NCBI RefSeq assembly: GCF_008180615.1
Contig: NZ_VTEH01000003.1
Span: forward strand, 251,685-315,684
Direction: 5' to 3'
From: Rossellomorea vietnamensis
Lineage (GTDB): Bacteria > Bacillota > Bacilli > Bacillales > Bacillaceae_B
DNA: 64,000 nucleotides
The notes beneath the pieces were generated by a model, which saw only the letters and a list, made by a program, of their open reading frames with translations, had not been told where the DNA came from and did not search any database. Each line of letters opens with the position of its first letter. Position 1 is the first letter of the stretch. A program made the position numbers and the translations under genes. Below are positions 15,779 to 25,801 of this stretch, piece after piece.

Positions 15779-16777
15779 TCATCCTATGCGCCGCATTAAT
15801 AAATCATTATTCAACTGATTTACCTTTTTCTTGAAGTGGAAAGGGCTGTGGAACCAGCCTGCATATGCTTTTCCACTGGTAAGGGATTTATTTAGCACAA
15901 ATACTGCCATGAAGGGAAAGAAAAGTTTTTTCCTGAAACGCAAATCGATCCACCTGACTTCAATCCTGTTCTTTCGGTGTACAACTTTCGGCAGTACAAA
16001 CGGTGTACTGAAAAGAAAATCGGTAATTTCTTCATCTTGCAAGGAAACCTGCACGCTGCTATCTATTTCTAAGGATTTACTCATTATAGTTTCAATGACA
16101 AGATTACCGAGTGTGTACTGCCCGAGAATAAAATCTTTTTCTGTTTCAATGATGACATGAAAACTCCATAAATTCATTGATGGAATGATTTTTATTCTTC
16201 CTGCGTTCTTGAAATGAGCATTCAGATGTTTTTTGACTGAAAAAGAGACCAGCAATCTCATGCCAAAATAAACCGCCAGAACCCCATAAACAATAAGGAA
16301 GGTTTCACCGGGTGGTTCCCCCAATCCAATCGCAATGAATCCTGCTGCATGAATGGCTATGATAAAAAAGTCAAAGAGGGGGATGGCATCAAGGGACACC
16401 CATTTTGCTGAAAAAGGACGCAGAGCCTGTGTTCCATGTATATTGAGAACATCAGAAATAACATGAAATTGTACAGATAGATATATCCAAAAGGCTATAT
16501 GGAACAGAAACACAGGAGAAGCCAATGGAGCAAAAAGCAAGGAAATCAATAGTGTCCATACCAGTATCATGGGAAGGGAATGCGAAAAACCTCTATGGTT
16601 ACGGTAATAAGAACTTTTTCCTTTTATCTTGTATAAGTAATCAAGATCAGGAGCATTAGAGCCGAGTATACAAGATGCATAAATGAGTGGAGTGATTCCT
16701 GATTCAGCTATAACAGGATCCAGCATGCTTAAGGATGCAATTCCACCACCGATGATCACATGAGTCAGTGTATCCAT
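15779..16777 (-). CDS. yfhP: YfhP-type membrane-bound metal-dependent hydrolase (YdjM/DUF457 family)
   Basis: 332 residues. N-terminal MDTLTHVIIGGGIASL and GSNAPDLDYL, then NHRGFSHSLPMIL and QFHVISDVLNIHGTQALRPFS carry the His/Asp residues of the membrane-bound hydrolase family, between four or five hydrophobic helices; the C-terminal third is soluble. ATG at 16777 is chosen because the AAGGAG ribosome site sits inside the last codons of ugtP; it starts one base after the ugtP stop. The gene is therefore the second of a ugtP-yfhP operon, hinting at envelope lipid metabolism (inference). Confidence 0.83.
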   Translation of the reverse strand: MDTLTHVIIGGGIASLSMLDPVIAESGITPLIYASCILGSNAPDLDYLYKIKGKSSYYRNHRGFSHSLPMILVWTLLISLLFAPLASPVFLFHIAFWIYLSVQFHVISDVLNIHGTQALRPFSAKWVSLDAIPLFDFFIIAIHAAGFIAIGLGEPPGETFLIVYGVLAVYFGMRLLVSFSVKKHLNAHFKNAGRIKIIPSMNLWSFHVIIETEKDFILGQYTLGNLVIETIMSKSLEIDSSVQVSLQDEEITDFLFSTPFVLPKVVHRKNRIEVRWIDLRFRKKLFFPFMAVFVLNKSLTSGKAYAGWFHSPFHFKKKVNQLNNDLLMRRIG

Positions 16778-16778
16778 A

Positions 16779-17918
16779 TTAGTTGGCTCCTTTTTGTTGA
16801 CGAAGATGAACATTTCGTTCAAGGATATCATCCGCGATCTTCAAGGCTGCTCCTCTTTTATAAATAGATTGGTATCCTTTGGCAAACTGCTGTCTGAGAA
16901 CTTCATCAGAAAGAATGGAGGAAACATATTTCGATATGGAATCGGCTTTTGAGGCTATGACGGCTGCGCCTTTACTGGCAAAGTAGCGTGCATTTTCAGT
17001 CTCCTGTCCTGGATTCGGGCTTACTAAGATAACCGGTATATTCAATGAAGCGGCTTCTGTAAGAGTGATAGCGCCAGGCTTGGTGACGAGGCAGTCAGTT
17101 ACAGACATGAGTTCAAGTATGTTATCGACATAGCCTAAGACTTTGATATTTCCGTAGGATCTATAAACATCCGAAAGTTGATTTTTTAATTCACTATTCC
17201 TTCCGGTGACGAGGACAATTTGGATGCTGCGCGTATTCAGCCCTTTAGAGATTTCATCTATATCGGGCAGAAGACCTAGTCCACCACCAGCAATAACAAC
17301 TGTTTTTTTAGTGTGATCCAGGCCGAATTTCTTGAAGGTTTCCATTGACCGATCAGGAGGGTGGCTAAATCCTTTTCGGATAGGTATGCCTGTCACTCCG
17401 ATTCGATTCTCGTTCACTCCGAAACTGGTAAGGGTATTTTTAACCTGTTGTGAGGCGACATAATACTGATCAATCAAGGGATGGGTCCATAAAGGGTGGG
17501 CACAATAATCAGTGATGACGGTGTATGTCGGTATGTTGAATGCCGGACGTGAACGCAGATAGGCCCCTGCATGCATAGGAAAAGTAGTAATGATAATATC
17601 CGGGCGGTATGCTTGGAGTAATTCAATGAGTCTTTTCTTTCCAAGGTGTTGGTAGAAGTATGAAAGCCCCTTGGCTGACAGCTTATCTGTGCCGTAATAG
17701 AACACTTTATACAAGGGAGCTCCTAATCTTGAAAAACTTTTCTTCAGCAGAGTTTGTGCAAAGCTATGGATTGCCGGATAAGCTTCCCCGTATAGATCAC
17801 AAACATGGACATTTTGCACACCTTTCTCAATGAATGTATCAGCAAGCGTTTGAGCAGTCTGGACATGTCCTTCACCGTAATGGGCAGTCAATATCAAAAT
17901 CGTCATTTTATTATGCAC
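16779..17918 (-). CDS. ugtP: Processive diacylglycerol beta-glucosyltransferase UgtP
   Basis: 379 residues, GT28/MGDG-synthase type. N-terminal MTILILTAHYGEGHVQTAQTL is the family start; the donor-site end GYVDNILELMSVTDCLVTKPGAITLTEAASLNIPVIL..PGQETENA is clear. It transfers glucose from UDP-glucose to diacylglycerol, making the anchor of lipoteichoic acid, and in B. subtilis also couples cell size to UDP-glucose. GTG at 17918 is chosen (GAGGGGG 8 nt upstream) giving the length of B. subtilis UgtP (382); the open frame extends 64 codons further without support. Peripheral membrane protein. Confidence 0.92.
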   Translation of the reverse strand: MHNKMTILILTAHYGEGHVQTAQTLADTFIEKGVQNVHVCDLYGEAYPAIHSFAQTLLKKSFSRLGAPLYKVFYYGTDKLSAKGLSYFYQHLGKKRLIELLQAYRPDIIITTFPMHAGAYLRSRPAFNIPTYTVITDYCAHPLWTHPLIDQYYVASQQVKNTLTSFGVNENRIGVTGIPIRKGFSHPPDRSMETFKKFGLDHTKKTVVIAGGGLGLLPDIDEISKGLNTRSIQIVLVTGRNSELKNQLSDVYRSYGNIKVLGYVDNILELMSVTDCLVTKPGAITLTEAASLNIPVILVSPNPGQETENARYFASKGAAVIASKADSISKYVSSILSDEVLRQQFAKGYQSIYKRGAALKIADDILERNVHLRQQKGAN

Positions 17919-18075
17919 AAACAGAGCCCCCTCATTATAAAGAAAAAATGGTATCCTATAAAAATAGGTTACAAAGAATTTGTAAAGTGTATATGAAGGA
18001 ACTAAGCCATTTTTGTAAAAGTTACATAGGTTAAAAAGATTTATGCGATGCTTTAAGATTTCAGGAGGAATGAAA

Positions 18076-19767
18076 ATGGAACAAAATAAAAAGAAATTTC
18101 TATCAGACATTGAAATAGCCCAGAAGGCTGAAATGCTTCCTATCTTGGATATAGCAGGATCCCTCGGTCTTCAGGAAGAGGATATAGAACTGTACGGAAA
18201 ATTCAAAGCGAAATTATCGTTTGAGGTGTTGAATAACCTGCAGGACAAACAGGATGGGAAGCTGATACTGGTTACATCCATTAATCCCACACCAGCCGGA
18301 GAAGGAAAATCAACTGTAACCGTAGGGCTTGGCGATGCTCTGAATTCAATCAATAAAAAAACAATGATCGCTCTCAGGGAACCTTCATTAGGACCGACAA
18401 TGGGTGTCAAAGGCGGAGCGGCAGGCGGTGGATATGCGCAGGTTCTTCCGATGGAAGATATTAATCTTCATTTTACAGGGGATATCCATGCCATAACTAC
18501 TGCAAATAATGCATTAGCGGCAATGATCGATAATCATATTCACCAGGGAAATGAACTTGAAATAGATCAGAGAAGAATCACCTGGAAACGTGCGCTCGAC
18601 ATGAATGACCGCGCTTTAAGACAGATTGTCATTGGATTGGGAGGCCCAGTCCAGGGGGTGCCGAGAGAAGATGGATTTGACATAACGGTCGCATCTGAAA
18701 TCATGGCCGTTCTATGCCTGGCGAATGACCTTGATGATTTAAAAAACCGCCTTGGCAGCATGGTGATCGCTTATAACACCCGTAAGGAACCAGTCACCGT
18801 TCAGCAGCTTGGAGTAGCAGGAGCACTCACCATGCTGCTGAAGGACGCCATGAAACCCAACCTTGTACAGACTATTGAGCATACACCAGCTCTTGTTCAT
18901 GGCGGTCCTTTTGCTAACATCGCTCATGGCTGCAACTCTGTCATTGCTACACGCACTGCTTTGAAACTTTCAGATTATGTGGTGACAGAATCCGGCTTTG
19001 GAGCTGATTTAGGGGCAGAAAAATTCATGAACATCAAAACCTCAGCACTTGGAACCAGCCCGGATGCAGTAGTGCTGGTAGCAACTGTACGTGCGCTGAA
19101 GATGCATGGAGGGCAGAACAAGAAGGATTTATCTCAAGAGAATCTGCCTGCACTTGAAAAAGGATTAGAGAACCTTCAGAAACATATGGAAACCATCAGC
19201 CTGTTCGGAGTTCCTTATGTCATAGCTGTTAATAAGTTCATCACGGACACAGAGGCGGAACTATCTTTTCTTATGAACTGGTGTGAAAGCCATGGGGCAG
19301 CTGTATCGCTGACCGAAGTATGGGAAAACGGGGGAAAAGGCGGAGAGGATTTAGCTCACAAAGTGATCGATGTCATCGCCAATGGCCGGAAGTCTTTTAA
19401 AAGATTGTATGACAATCAGGTAAGCGTTGAAGATAAAATCAAAACGGTCGCTTACAATGTTTACGGAGCGGGTGCCGTTGAGTTTTCTGGAAAAGCAGAA
19501 AGACAGCTTAAAGAAATTGAAGGTAATGGGTGGGGGCAGCTGCCTGTGTGTATGGCTAAAACCCAATATTCACTTTCCGATGATGCGAAAAAAATGGGAA
19601 GACCAAGAGATTTCTCCATACACATCAGGGAGCTCAGGCCCAAGATAGGTGCAGGGTTCATCGTTGCTTTGACTGGCGAAGTCATGACAATGCCGGGCCT
19701 TCCCAAAACCCCTGCAGCTTATGGGATGGACGTAGACGAAAAAGGAAATGTGAGCGGACTTTATTAA
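18076..19767 (+). CDS. fhs: Formate--tetrahydrofolate ligase
   Basis: 563 residues, full-length Fhs. The ATP loop [10 protein letters not shown] and the segments [35 protein letters not shown] and ALKMHGG are diagnostic. It makes 10-formyl-THF from formate, ATP and THF in the cytosol, feeding purine synthesis and initiator tRNA formylation. CAGGAGGAA lies 7 nt before the chosen ATG; the longer frame starts without a ribosome site. B. subtilis 168 lacks fhs, so its presence here is a difference from that strain. Divergent from ugtP. Confidence 0.95.
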   Translation: MEQNKKKFLSDIEIAQKAEMLPILDIAGSLGLQEEDIELYGKFKAKLSFEVLNNLQDKQDGKLILVTSINPTPAGEGKSTVTVGLGDALNSINKKTMIALREPSLGPTMGVKGGAAGGGYAQVLPMEDINLHFTGDIHAITTANNALAAMIDNHIHQGNELEIDQRRITWKRALDMNDRALRQIVIGLGGPVQGVPREDGFDITVASEIMAVLCLANDLDDLKNRLGSMVIAYNTRKEPVTVQQLGVAGALTMLLKDAMKPNLVQTIEHTPALVHGGPFANIAHGCNSVIATRTALKLSDYVVTESGFGADLGAEKFMNIKTSALGTSPDAVVLVATVRALKMHGGQNKKDLSQENLPALEKGLENLQKHMETISLFGVPYVIAVNKFITDTEAELSFLMNWCESHGAAVSLTEVWENGGKGGEDLAHKVIDVIANGRKSFKRLYDNQVSVEDKIKTVAYNVYGAGAVEFSGKAERQLKEIEGNGWGQLPVCMAKTQYSLSDDAKKMGRPRDFSIHIRELRPKIGAGFIVALTGEVMTMPGLPKTPAAYGMDVDEKGNVSGLY

Positions 19768-19793
19768 GTCGGACACGAAAGGAGAAAAGAGCA

Positions 19794-20282
19794 GTGTTTG
19801 ATCCTACAGCCTATGAAAACCTTAAAGTGGTCCTCCAGGGAGCTCTTTATGAACTCGAATTATTAGGATCGCTCAAGGTGGTAAATAGAGAGGATATTGT
19901 CGATTTGGCAAGCTTAGCCAGGAGGTATTCTCTTACCCTTTGCAATCCTGTTAAAGAGGACATCACAGTGACGGTCACCCTGTCTGCAGGTGCAAAGGAA
20001 TGGAATGCAGAAGCTTTTCCTGAGTATGGAGGTGAACCGGGGGCAAGGCTTCAAGTTCTATATGAATCAGAAGGAAGCCCATTTCCAGAAACCTTCATCT
20101 CAGGCATGGAAGAATGGTGGGGGGAACGCCGGAAAATTGAATGGAGGGAAGTGACTTCCACCCTCCATCCCTCCTTCCACCAGGCAATTATTGATTTTAA
20201 CCGGATCATTACAGAAGAAATGGTGGATGATTTGGAGGAAGTTGTCCTGCATATAGAGAATTCATTGCTGAAATTATTCTAA
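19794..20282 (+). CDS. Unrecognised 162-residue cytosolic protein
   Basis: GTG start behind AAAGGAGAAAAG. Acidic, rich in Glu and Leu, no signal peptide or membrane helix: MFDPTAYENLKVVLQGALYELELLG..., ending VVLHIENSLLKLF. The middle has beta-type spacing (DITVTVTLSAGAKEWNAEAFPEYGGEPGARLQVLYESEG). Follows fhs by 26 bp and precedes a degV gene, so it may share the fhs transcript. I do not recognise a family and see no catalytic motif. Confidence 0.65.
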   Translation: MFDPTAYENLKVVLQGALYELELLGSLKVVNREDIVDLASLARRYSLTLCNPVKEDITVTVTLSAGAKEWNAEAFPEYGGEPGARLQVLYESEGSPFPETFISGMEEWWGERRKIEWREVTSTLHPSFHQAIIDFNRIITEEMVDDLEEVVLHIENSLLKLF

Positions 20283-20337
20283 TTAAGTTCATAGATAAAT
20301 AGTGCATGGACATACATATAGAGTGAGGGGGATGAGG

Positions 20338-21180
20338 ATGATGAAGATAGCGTGGGTGACCGACAGTACTGCATGCAGGACTGAAAAGTTGGATGAATTG
20401 AATAATGTATTCGTGGTGCCAATGAACATATTGATTGGGGGCAAGGAGTACAAGGACGGGGTCGACTTATTTCCTCAAGAACTATTTCACTTGTTAAAGG
20501 AAAACGGCACCGATGCGAAAACTTCCCAGCCATCTATCGGAGTATTCAAGGAACTTTACTCAAAACTTCAAGAGAAGTATGACCATATTTTTTCCATACA
20601 TGTGTCAGCAGCTTTCAGCGGAACCATTTCTTCTGCACGCCAGGCAGCACAGCTTGTGGATATACCTGTGACCGTCATTGATTCCAAAATCTTATCCTAC
20701 CCTCTGACAAAGCTGATAGAGGAAGGTATCGATGCGTGGAAAAAAAGTAAGAGTCCTTCTGAAATTGAAGAGCTCTTATTGTCCAAAATCGATTCCGGTG
20801 AAACGTATGTCATGGTAGGCAGCCTGGAACAACTTAATAAAAGCGGGAGAATGAACGGAGTATCTTTTTTTCTGGGTTCTGTCTTGAAAATTAAACCGAT
20901 CCTGGCGATAAAAGATGGAAAACTCGAAGTAGAGGAAAAGGTAAGAAGCACAGTAAAAGGCTACAGCAGGATGAAAGACTATTTAAATGAAGTGCTTTTG
21001 CACAAAAAAATCAAAGAAGTTTATATTCTTTATGGATCGAATAAAGAAGAAGCGGATTCCTGGATTACCGGCCTTTCAGCAAAGTACCCTGATATTGACT
21101 TCTCCTCGCATGAACTAGGTGCTGTCATCGGGGTTCATGCAGGGGAAAACACATTGGGAATCAGCTGGTTTGCTCAGTAA
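20338..21180 (+). CDS. DegV family fatty-acid-binding protein (first of two)
   Basis: 280 residues. DegV pattern: KIAWVTDSTACRTEKLDELNNVFVVPMNILIGGKEYKDGVDL, TSQPSIGVFKELYSKL, FSIHVSAAFSGTISSARQA, DSKILSYPL, and the C-terminal GAVIGVHAGENTLGISWF. The fold binds a fatty acid; in Firmicutes some members (FakB) present acyl chains to the kinase FakA for acyl-phosphate formation. GAGGGGG precedes ATG at 20338. A second DegV gene lies at 35 kb. Which acyl chain is bound cannot be read from sequence. Confidence 0.88.
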   Translation: MMKIAWVTDSTACRTEKLDELNNVFVVPMNILIGGKEYKDGVDLFPQELFHLLKENGTDAKTSQPSIGVFKELYSKLQEKYDHIFSIHVSAAFSGTISSARQAAQLVDIPVTVIDSKILSYPLTKLIEEGIDAWKKSKSPSEIEELLLSKIDSGETYVMVGSLEQLNKSGRMNGVSFFLGSVLKIKPILAIKDGKLEVEEKVRSTVKGYSRMKDYLNEVLLHKKIKEVYILYGSNKEEADSWITGLSAKYPDIDFSSHELGAVIGVHAGENTLGISWFAQ

Positions 21181-21183
21181 TGT

Positions 21184-21210
21184 GGAGGGAAGGTTCCCTC
21201 TTCTTTTTTT
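21184..21210 (+). terminator. Terminator after the degV gene
   Basis: Short GAGGGA / TCCCTC stem with a long T-run. Confidence 0.6.
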
Positions 21211-21262
21211 TGTACTTAATAAAAATTAATCTTTGTGGACAAATTTTGACTATGTTATCCAC

Positions 21263-21347
21263 GTCCAGCTCTTCGGGGTCAAATAACCCAAAAGGAAAGA
21301 CAGAGACCGCCTTTTTTTACTTTGGAACATTTGCCTGTCGGGGCTGA
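21263..21347 (+). repeat. Foldback repeat R1, shortened copy
   Basis: GTCCAGCTCTTCGGGGTC at the left, AAAGACAGAGACCGCC in the middle, ACATTTGCCTGTCGGGGCTG at the right. Lacks the outer GCGCC arms of the longest copy. Confidence 0.75.
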
Positions 21348-21423
21348 GGTGCTAACCTATATAAGGATGATAACGTCTTTATTAACAAAGATAACCTTCT
21401 AAACAAGAAGCAGAAGATCTGGC

Positions 21424-21575
21424 AGCCGGGAAAAGTGCCATTAAGTCAGGAAGCTAAGAAGAAAATGGCACGATTAGCCGGGAAACGTACCATTAAGTCA
21501 GTACGCGATGAAGAAAATGGCACGATTAGCCGGGAAACGGACCATTAAATCAGGAAGCTAAGAAGAATGGCTTGG
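21424..21575 (-). repeat. Tandem array with 52-bp period (family R4), about 2.9 units
   Basis: AGCCGGGAAA starts at 21424, 21476 and 21528, exactly 52 bp apart. Unit: AGCCGGGAAACGTACCATTA then AGTCAGGAAGCTAAGAAGAA then AATGGCACGATT. It is the same family as the 7.6-kb array (shared CCATTAAGTCAG and GCACGATTAGCC words) in the opposite orientation. Confidence 0.85.
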
Positions 21576-21641
21576 TCATTCGAAAAAATCTCCCATCCTT
21601 TATGAAAAGAGAGTTGTACCAAGAGTAATAATCCATACGAT

Positions 21642-21899
21642 TTAATGCTCCAGAGTTTTACAGAAAAAATATTTTTCCAGGCCCAAGAAGGGTCTATTCA
21701 ATTGTCTCCTAATCTCTCCTTGGTCAATAATCAGAGTACCAATAAATTCACTTCTCCAATCTGTTAAAATAGATTTATAAGCAAAAGTTCCCTTCTTATC
21801 TTCCACAGGCAAATGTCCTCCATAGGTTATTTGCTCCCTAGAGGCTAAGAAGAACTCTTGGGTGCTGAAACTGGATTCAAAAGGCTGCCTGATTTTCGA
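21642..21899 (-). pseudogene. Coding-like fragment without start codon
   Basis: On the minus strand 85 codons are open between TGA (21902-21900) and TAA (21644-21642) and read like protein: ...FFLASREQITYGGHLPVEDKKGTFAYKSILTDWRSEFIGTLIIDQGEIRRQLNRPFLGLEKYFFCKTLEH. There is no ATG/GTG/TTG in the first third and no ribosome site. I do not recognise the family. The likeliest reading is the 3' remnant of a lost gene; chance is less likely given the balanced composition. Confidence 0.4.
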
Positions 21900-21942
21900 T
21901 CAATAACGTAATTTCTTATCTTTTTAAAAGGAGGAACCCTCC

Positions 21943-22587
21943 ATGAAAAACAACCTCAAACTTCTGGAAGAGCTAGTGAAAGAAATTCATGCCGGGGACT
22001 CAAGCGGACATGACTGGTACCATATAGACAGAGTAAGAAACCTTGCATTATATATAGGAAGAAATGAAGGAAGCTGCCACCTTGATAGGATAGAGGCCGC
22101 TGCTCTGCTGCATGATGTGGCAGATGATAAGCTTAATGAAAGTGAACAGGAGGGGCAGGATAAGTTACATAGAGTACTGAATAGTATAGAATTACATAAT
22201 GAAGAAAAAGAAAAGATTCTAGATATTATATCGGTGATTTCCTATCGCGGCGGTCAAGAGGGCACACTGGATACCCTGGAAGCGAAAGCAGTCAGGGATG
22301 CAGACAGGCTGGATGCGGTCGGTGCCATCGGTATTGCCAGGACCTTTGCTTATGGAGGTAAAAAAGGCAATCCGATCTATGTCCCTGGACTCTCAGTAAG
22401 AGAGAATATGACACATGATGAATACCGTAATGGGCAATCATCTACCATACATCATTTTTATGAGAAGCTGCTTCTCTTAAAGGATAAGATGTGCACAGAG
22501 ACTGGAAAAGAGGTCGCAGAAGAACGCCATCAGTTTATGGAACTTTTTCTTAAGCAATTTTACAAAGAATGGAATGGTCAGCAATGA
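21943..22587 (+). CDS. ypgQ: HD-domain phosphohydrolase YpgQ
   Basis: 214 residues with the HD metal-site signature: H in SGHDWYHIDRVRNLAL, HD in AALLHDVADD, D in AVRDADRLDAVGAIGIARTFAYG. This matches YpgQ, for which a Mn-dependent nucleoside triphosphate pyrophosphohydrolase activity has been reported in B. subtilis. AAAGGAGGAA precedes ATG. The stop overlaps the yfmR start (ATGA), so translation is coupled. Synteny ypgQ...ypgR fits B. subtilis. Confidence 0.87.
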   Translation: MKNNLKLLEELVKEIHAGDSSGHDWYHIDRVRNLALYIGRNEGSCHLDRIEAAALLHDVADDKLNESEQEGQDKLHRVLNSIELHNEEKEKILDIISVISYRGGQEGTLDTLEAKAVRDADRLDAVGAIGIARTFAYGGKKGNPIYVPGLSVRENMTHDEYRNGQSSTIHHFYEKLLLLKDKMCTETGKEVAEERHQFMELFLKQFYKEWNGQQ

Positions 22588-24470
22588 GGATGTTAACAGT
22601 TGAAAATATTACAAAATCCTACGGGGAGAAAACCCTTTTCAAGAATATAGGCTTTACAATAACAGATAAAGAGAGAGCTGGGCTGATAGGAGTTAACGGA
22701 ACTGGGAAATCAAGCCTTTTGAAAATTATTGCAGGCTGGGATGAAGCAGATAGTGGAGATATGACCAAGCCGAATGATTATGTGATTTCATATTTGTCTC
22801 AGGAGCCAGATCTTGATCCTGCATTAACCGTACTAAGCCAGGTGTTCCGAAGCGATGCCGCGGTTATCAAGGTTATGCGTGATTACGAAACTGCCCTGCT
22901 CCAGTTAGAAGAAAACCCTGAAAGCCAGCGCAATCAGGAAGTATTATTTGAGGCGCAAAGGCAGATGGAAATCCATAATGCTTGGGATGCCAACGCCAAT
23001 GCAAAGGCAGTGTTGACTAAACTCGGCATTTCGCAGTTTTCTAAAAAGGTCGGTGAGCTTTCGGGGGGCCAGAAGAAGCGTGTGGCACTTGCACAAGTGT
23101 TGATTGAAACACCTGATCTTCTAATACTCGACGAGCCTACCAACCATCTCGATTATCAGTCAATTAAGTGGCTTGAGGATTACCTGTCAAGGTATCAGGG
23201 CGCTGTGCTGGTTGTCACACACGATAGATATTTTCTGGACCGCGTCACTAACCGGATCTTTGAACTTGATGGAGGCAGCCTTTACTCCTATAAAGGAAAT
23301 TACCAGGCATTCATTGAGGCGAAGGCCGAAAGAAGTGAACAAGAAAAACATATGGCTGAAAAGCAAAAGAATCTCTATCGCAGGGAGTTAGCCTGGATGA
23401 GACGTGGTGCCAAAGCACGGACGACCAAGCAGAAGGCGAGGATTCAGCGTTTTGAAAATCTGGAAGAGGACATGTCTCCTTCAGGTTCAAGTGATGGAAT
23501 TGATATGTCTCTTTCAGGGAGCCGTCTGGGCAAGCAGGTTTTTGAATTTAAGGATGCGGTAAAAAGCTACCCGGGACAGATTATTCTCGACAGATTCAAT
23601 TACTTGATTAAGCCTGGCGATCGAATTGGGGTTGTCGGCAGAAACGGAAGCGGAAAATCGACATTCCTTAATATTCTAGCTGGCACCGACGAACTCGATT
23701 CTGGTGTTTTGAACCAGGGGCAGACAGTGAAGATTGCTTATTACACTCAGGGCCATGAAGAGATGGACGAAAATAAAAGAATGATTGAATATATCAGGGA
23801 ATCCGCGGAAGTAATTACAACTGACAGCGGAGACCAAATATCGGCCGCAAGCATGCTCGAACGTTTCCTGTTTCCGATGCACAGTCATGGAACGCTGATC
23901 AGAAAGCTTTCAGGAGGAGAAAAACGAAGGCTTTTCTTGTTGAAATTATTAATGACCAAGCCGAATGTACTTCTGCTCGATGAGCCTACCAATGATCTTG
24001 ACACAGAAACATTGACCGTTCTTGAGGACTATATTATGGATTTTTCAGGTGTAGTCATTACGGTCTCCCATGATCGTTATTTTCTTGATAAAACGGCAGA
24101 GCAGCTTCTCGTATTTGAAGGAAGCGGTCATATCGGGACCTATTTAGGAGAATACTCTGAGTATCTTGCCCAGAAAACGGATGAGAAAGCGGAAGTGAAA
24201 GAAAAGAAGCCTTCAGAAAAGCCAGCTGCAAAGCCTGCTTCTGAGAAAAAAAAGCGGATGAATTATAACGAGAAAAGGGAATGGGAAGCAATCGATGACA
24301 AAATCGCGGATACGGAAGAAAAGCTTGCTGAGGCCCAAGCTTCACTTGAAGCGGTCGGAAGCAATTTTGAAAGAGCACAGAAACTAATGGAAGAAATCGA
24401 TCAGTATAATACATCCCTGGAACATTTAATTGAACGCTGGTCCTACCTTTCTGAAATTGCGGAGGATTAA
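22584..24470 (+). CDS. yfmR: ABC-F ATPase YfmR (ribosome-associated)
   Basis: 628 residues, the length of B. subtilis YfmR. Two ABC domains: Walker A GVNGTGKSSLLKI and GRNGSGKSTFLNI; signatures LSGGQKKRVALAQ and LSGGEKRRLFLLK; Walker B LLILDEPTNHLD and VLLLDEPTNDLD. Between them is the P-site tRNA-interaction linker rich in Arg/Lys (ELAWMRRGAKARTTKQKARIQRF). C-terminal coiled coil after an Ala/Lys/Pro-rich hinge. No membrane segments. YfmR is reported to relieve stalling at prolines together with EF-P. Start ATG overlaps the ypgQ stop. Confidence 0.92.
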   Translation: MRMLTVENITKSYGEKTLFKNIGFTITDKERAGLIGVNGTGKSSLLKIIAGWDEADSGDMTKPNDYVISYLSQEPDLDPALTVLSQVFRSDAAVIKVMRDYETALLQLEENPESQRNQEVLFEAQRQMEIHNAWDANANAKAVLTKLGISQFSKKVGELSGGQKKRVALAQVLIETPDLLILDEPTNHLDYQSIKWLEDYLSRYQGAVLVVTHDRYFLDRVTNRIFELDGGSLYSYKGNYQAFIEAKAERSEQEKHMAEKQKNLYRRELAWMRRGAKARTTKQKARIQRFENLEEDMSPSGSSDGIDMSLSGSRLGKQVFEFKDAVKSYPGQIILDRFNYLIKPGDRIGVVGRNGSGKSTFLNILAGTDELDSGVLNQGQTVKIAYYTQGHEEMDENKRMIEYIRESAEVITTDSGDQISAASMLERFLFPMHSHGTLIRKLSGGEKRRLFLLKLLMTKPNVLLLDEPTNDLDTETLTVLEDYIMDFSGVVITVSHDRYFLDKTAEQLLVFEGSGHIGTYLGEYSEYLAQKTDEKAEVKEKKPSEKPAAKPASEKKKRMNYNEKREWEAIDDKIADTEEKLAEAQASLEAVGSNFERAQKLMEEIDQYNTSLEHLIERWSYLSEIAED

Positions 24471-24542
24471 GCACATTCATTAGAAACCTATTCTGTCTAT
24501 GTTAAACTATAGATAATTATGACGGAGAAAGGGGTCAAGTTC

Positions 24543-25667
24543 ATGAGGATCAAATCCATAGAACCAACGCCAAGCCCAAATACAATGAAAATCATTTTAG
24601 ATGAAGAAATGGCTGGCGGCAAAAGCAATAACTATAAAAAAGAGGATGCGGATTCGGCACCTAAGAGAATTAAAGATATCCTGGAGATTGAAGGAATTAA
24701 AGGTGTCTATCATGTTGCCGACTTCCTGGCTGTTGAAAGGAATGCTAAATTTGACTGGCAGGAGCTTCTTCCCCGAGTAAGAAAAGCATTCGGAGAAGAT
24801 TCAGAAGCTCATAGTGAATCATTGCAAGCTGATGACCATTTTGGGGAAGTCGCTGTCAGTGTACAGGAATTCAAAGGAATTCCCATGCAGGTGAAGCTTT
24901 CAACTGATTCGGAGGAAAAACGCTTTTCCATGCCGGAACAGTTCGTTAAGGCTGTAAGCGATGCACAAATGGAAGGAGATAATGTGGTTCTCCTTAGAAA
25001 ATGGAAAGACCAAGGCGCCCGCTATGGTGAACTGGAAGAAATCGGGGAGAGCGTGGTGGAAGAGCTTCTGGCAGCCTACCCCCAAGAACGTCTGGACTCA
25101 CTTGTCAAGAAAGCGAAAAATCCTGACAGCAAGGAAGAGAAGTCAGGTAAAGGCGGAAAGAAAGTGACCGTTGAAGATTTCAATGCACCTGATTGGCAGA
25201 CACGCTATCAGCTTTTAGAAAGCATGAAGGATCCTGAGCTGGAAGACTTGCCTCTTCTTGAGAAAGCATTGAATGATGAAAAAGCTTCCATCCGCAGGCT
25301 GGCTGTCGTATATGTGGGAATGATCGAGGACAAAATGGTGCTTCCTTTATTATATAAAGGGTTGAAAGACAAGACCGTGACAGTCAGAAGAACCGCAGGA
25401 GACTGTCTCTCAGACCTCGGTTTTAAAGAGGCAATGAATGAAATGGCGGACGCCCTTCAGGATAAAAATAAGCTTGTGCGGTGGCGTGCGGCCATGTTCC
25501 TATATGAAGCAGGAGATGAAAGCATACTGCCTGTTTTGAAAGCTGCCGAAGATGATCCCGAATTTGAAGTCAAGCTTCAGGTCAGAATGGCTATTGAAAG
25601 AATTGAAGGCGGAGAGGCTGCCAAAGGTTCTGTGTGGAAGCAGATGACAGAAGCGCGAAAACAGTAA
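24543..25667 (+). CDS. ypgR: YpgR / CvfC-like protein: NifU-N-type domain plus HEAT repeats
   Basis: 374 residues. N-terminal ~90 residues (IEPTPSPNTMKIILDEEM...GIKGVYHVADFLAVERNAKFDW) form the Nfu/NifU N-terminal scaffold-like domain. The C-terminal half holds HEAT/PBS-lyase-type repeats (ASIRRLAVVYVGMI..., VTVRRTAGDCLSDLG, KLVRWRAAMFLYEAG). This combination is that of YpgR and the staphylococcal conserved virulence factor C. The role is unknown; a link to Fe-S proteins is inferred from the domain. AAAGGGGTC precedes the chosen ATG. Confidence 0.85.
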   Translation: MRIKSIEPTPSPNTMKIILDEEMAGGKSNNYKKEDADSAPKRIKDILEIEGIKGVYHVADFLAVERNAKFDWQELLPRVRKAFGEDSEAHSESLQADDHFGEVAVSVQEFKGIPMQVKLSTDSEEKRFSMPEQFVKAVSDAQMEGDNVVLLRKWKDQGARYGELEEIGESVVEELLAAYPQERLDSLVKKAKNPDSKEEKSGKGGKKVTVEDFNAPDWQTRYQLLESMKDPELEDLPLLEKALNDEKASIRRLAVVYVGMIEDKMVLPLLYKGLKDKTVTVRRTAGDCLSDLGFKEAMNEMADALQDKNKLVRWRAAMFLYEAGDESILPVLKAAEDDPEFEVKLQVRMAIERIEGGEAAKGSVWKQMTEARKQ

Positions 25668-25801
25668 AAGGCTCGTTACCCACCCAAAAAGATGATCAAA
25701 TCATAATGGTGTACATTGTAAAAGCATACACTTGAGAAGAAGAGCATACAGACCAGCTCAATAGTTAAAGAAACAGAAAAAGTAAAAGGAGATGGATAAA
25801 C

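Noticed and set aside
21231..21262. Pair of DnaA-box-like sequences TTGTGGACAA and TTATCCACG in inverted order
   Set aside because: Only two imperfect boxes, next to an R1 repeat, with no origin genes or AT-rich unwinding element; chance is likely.
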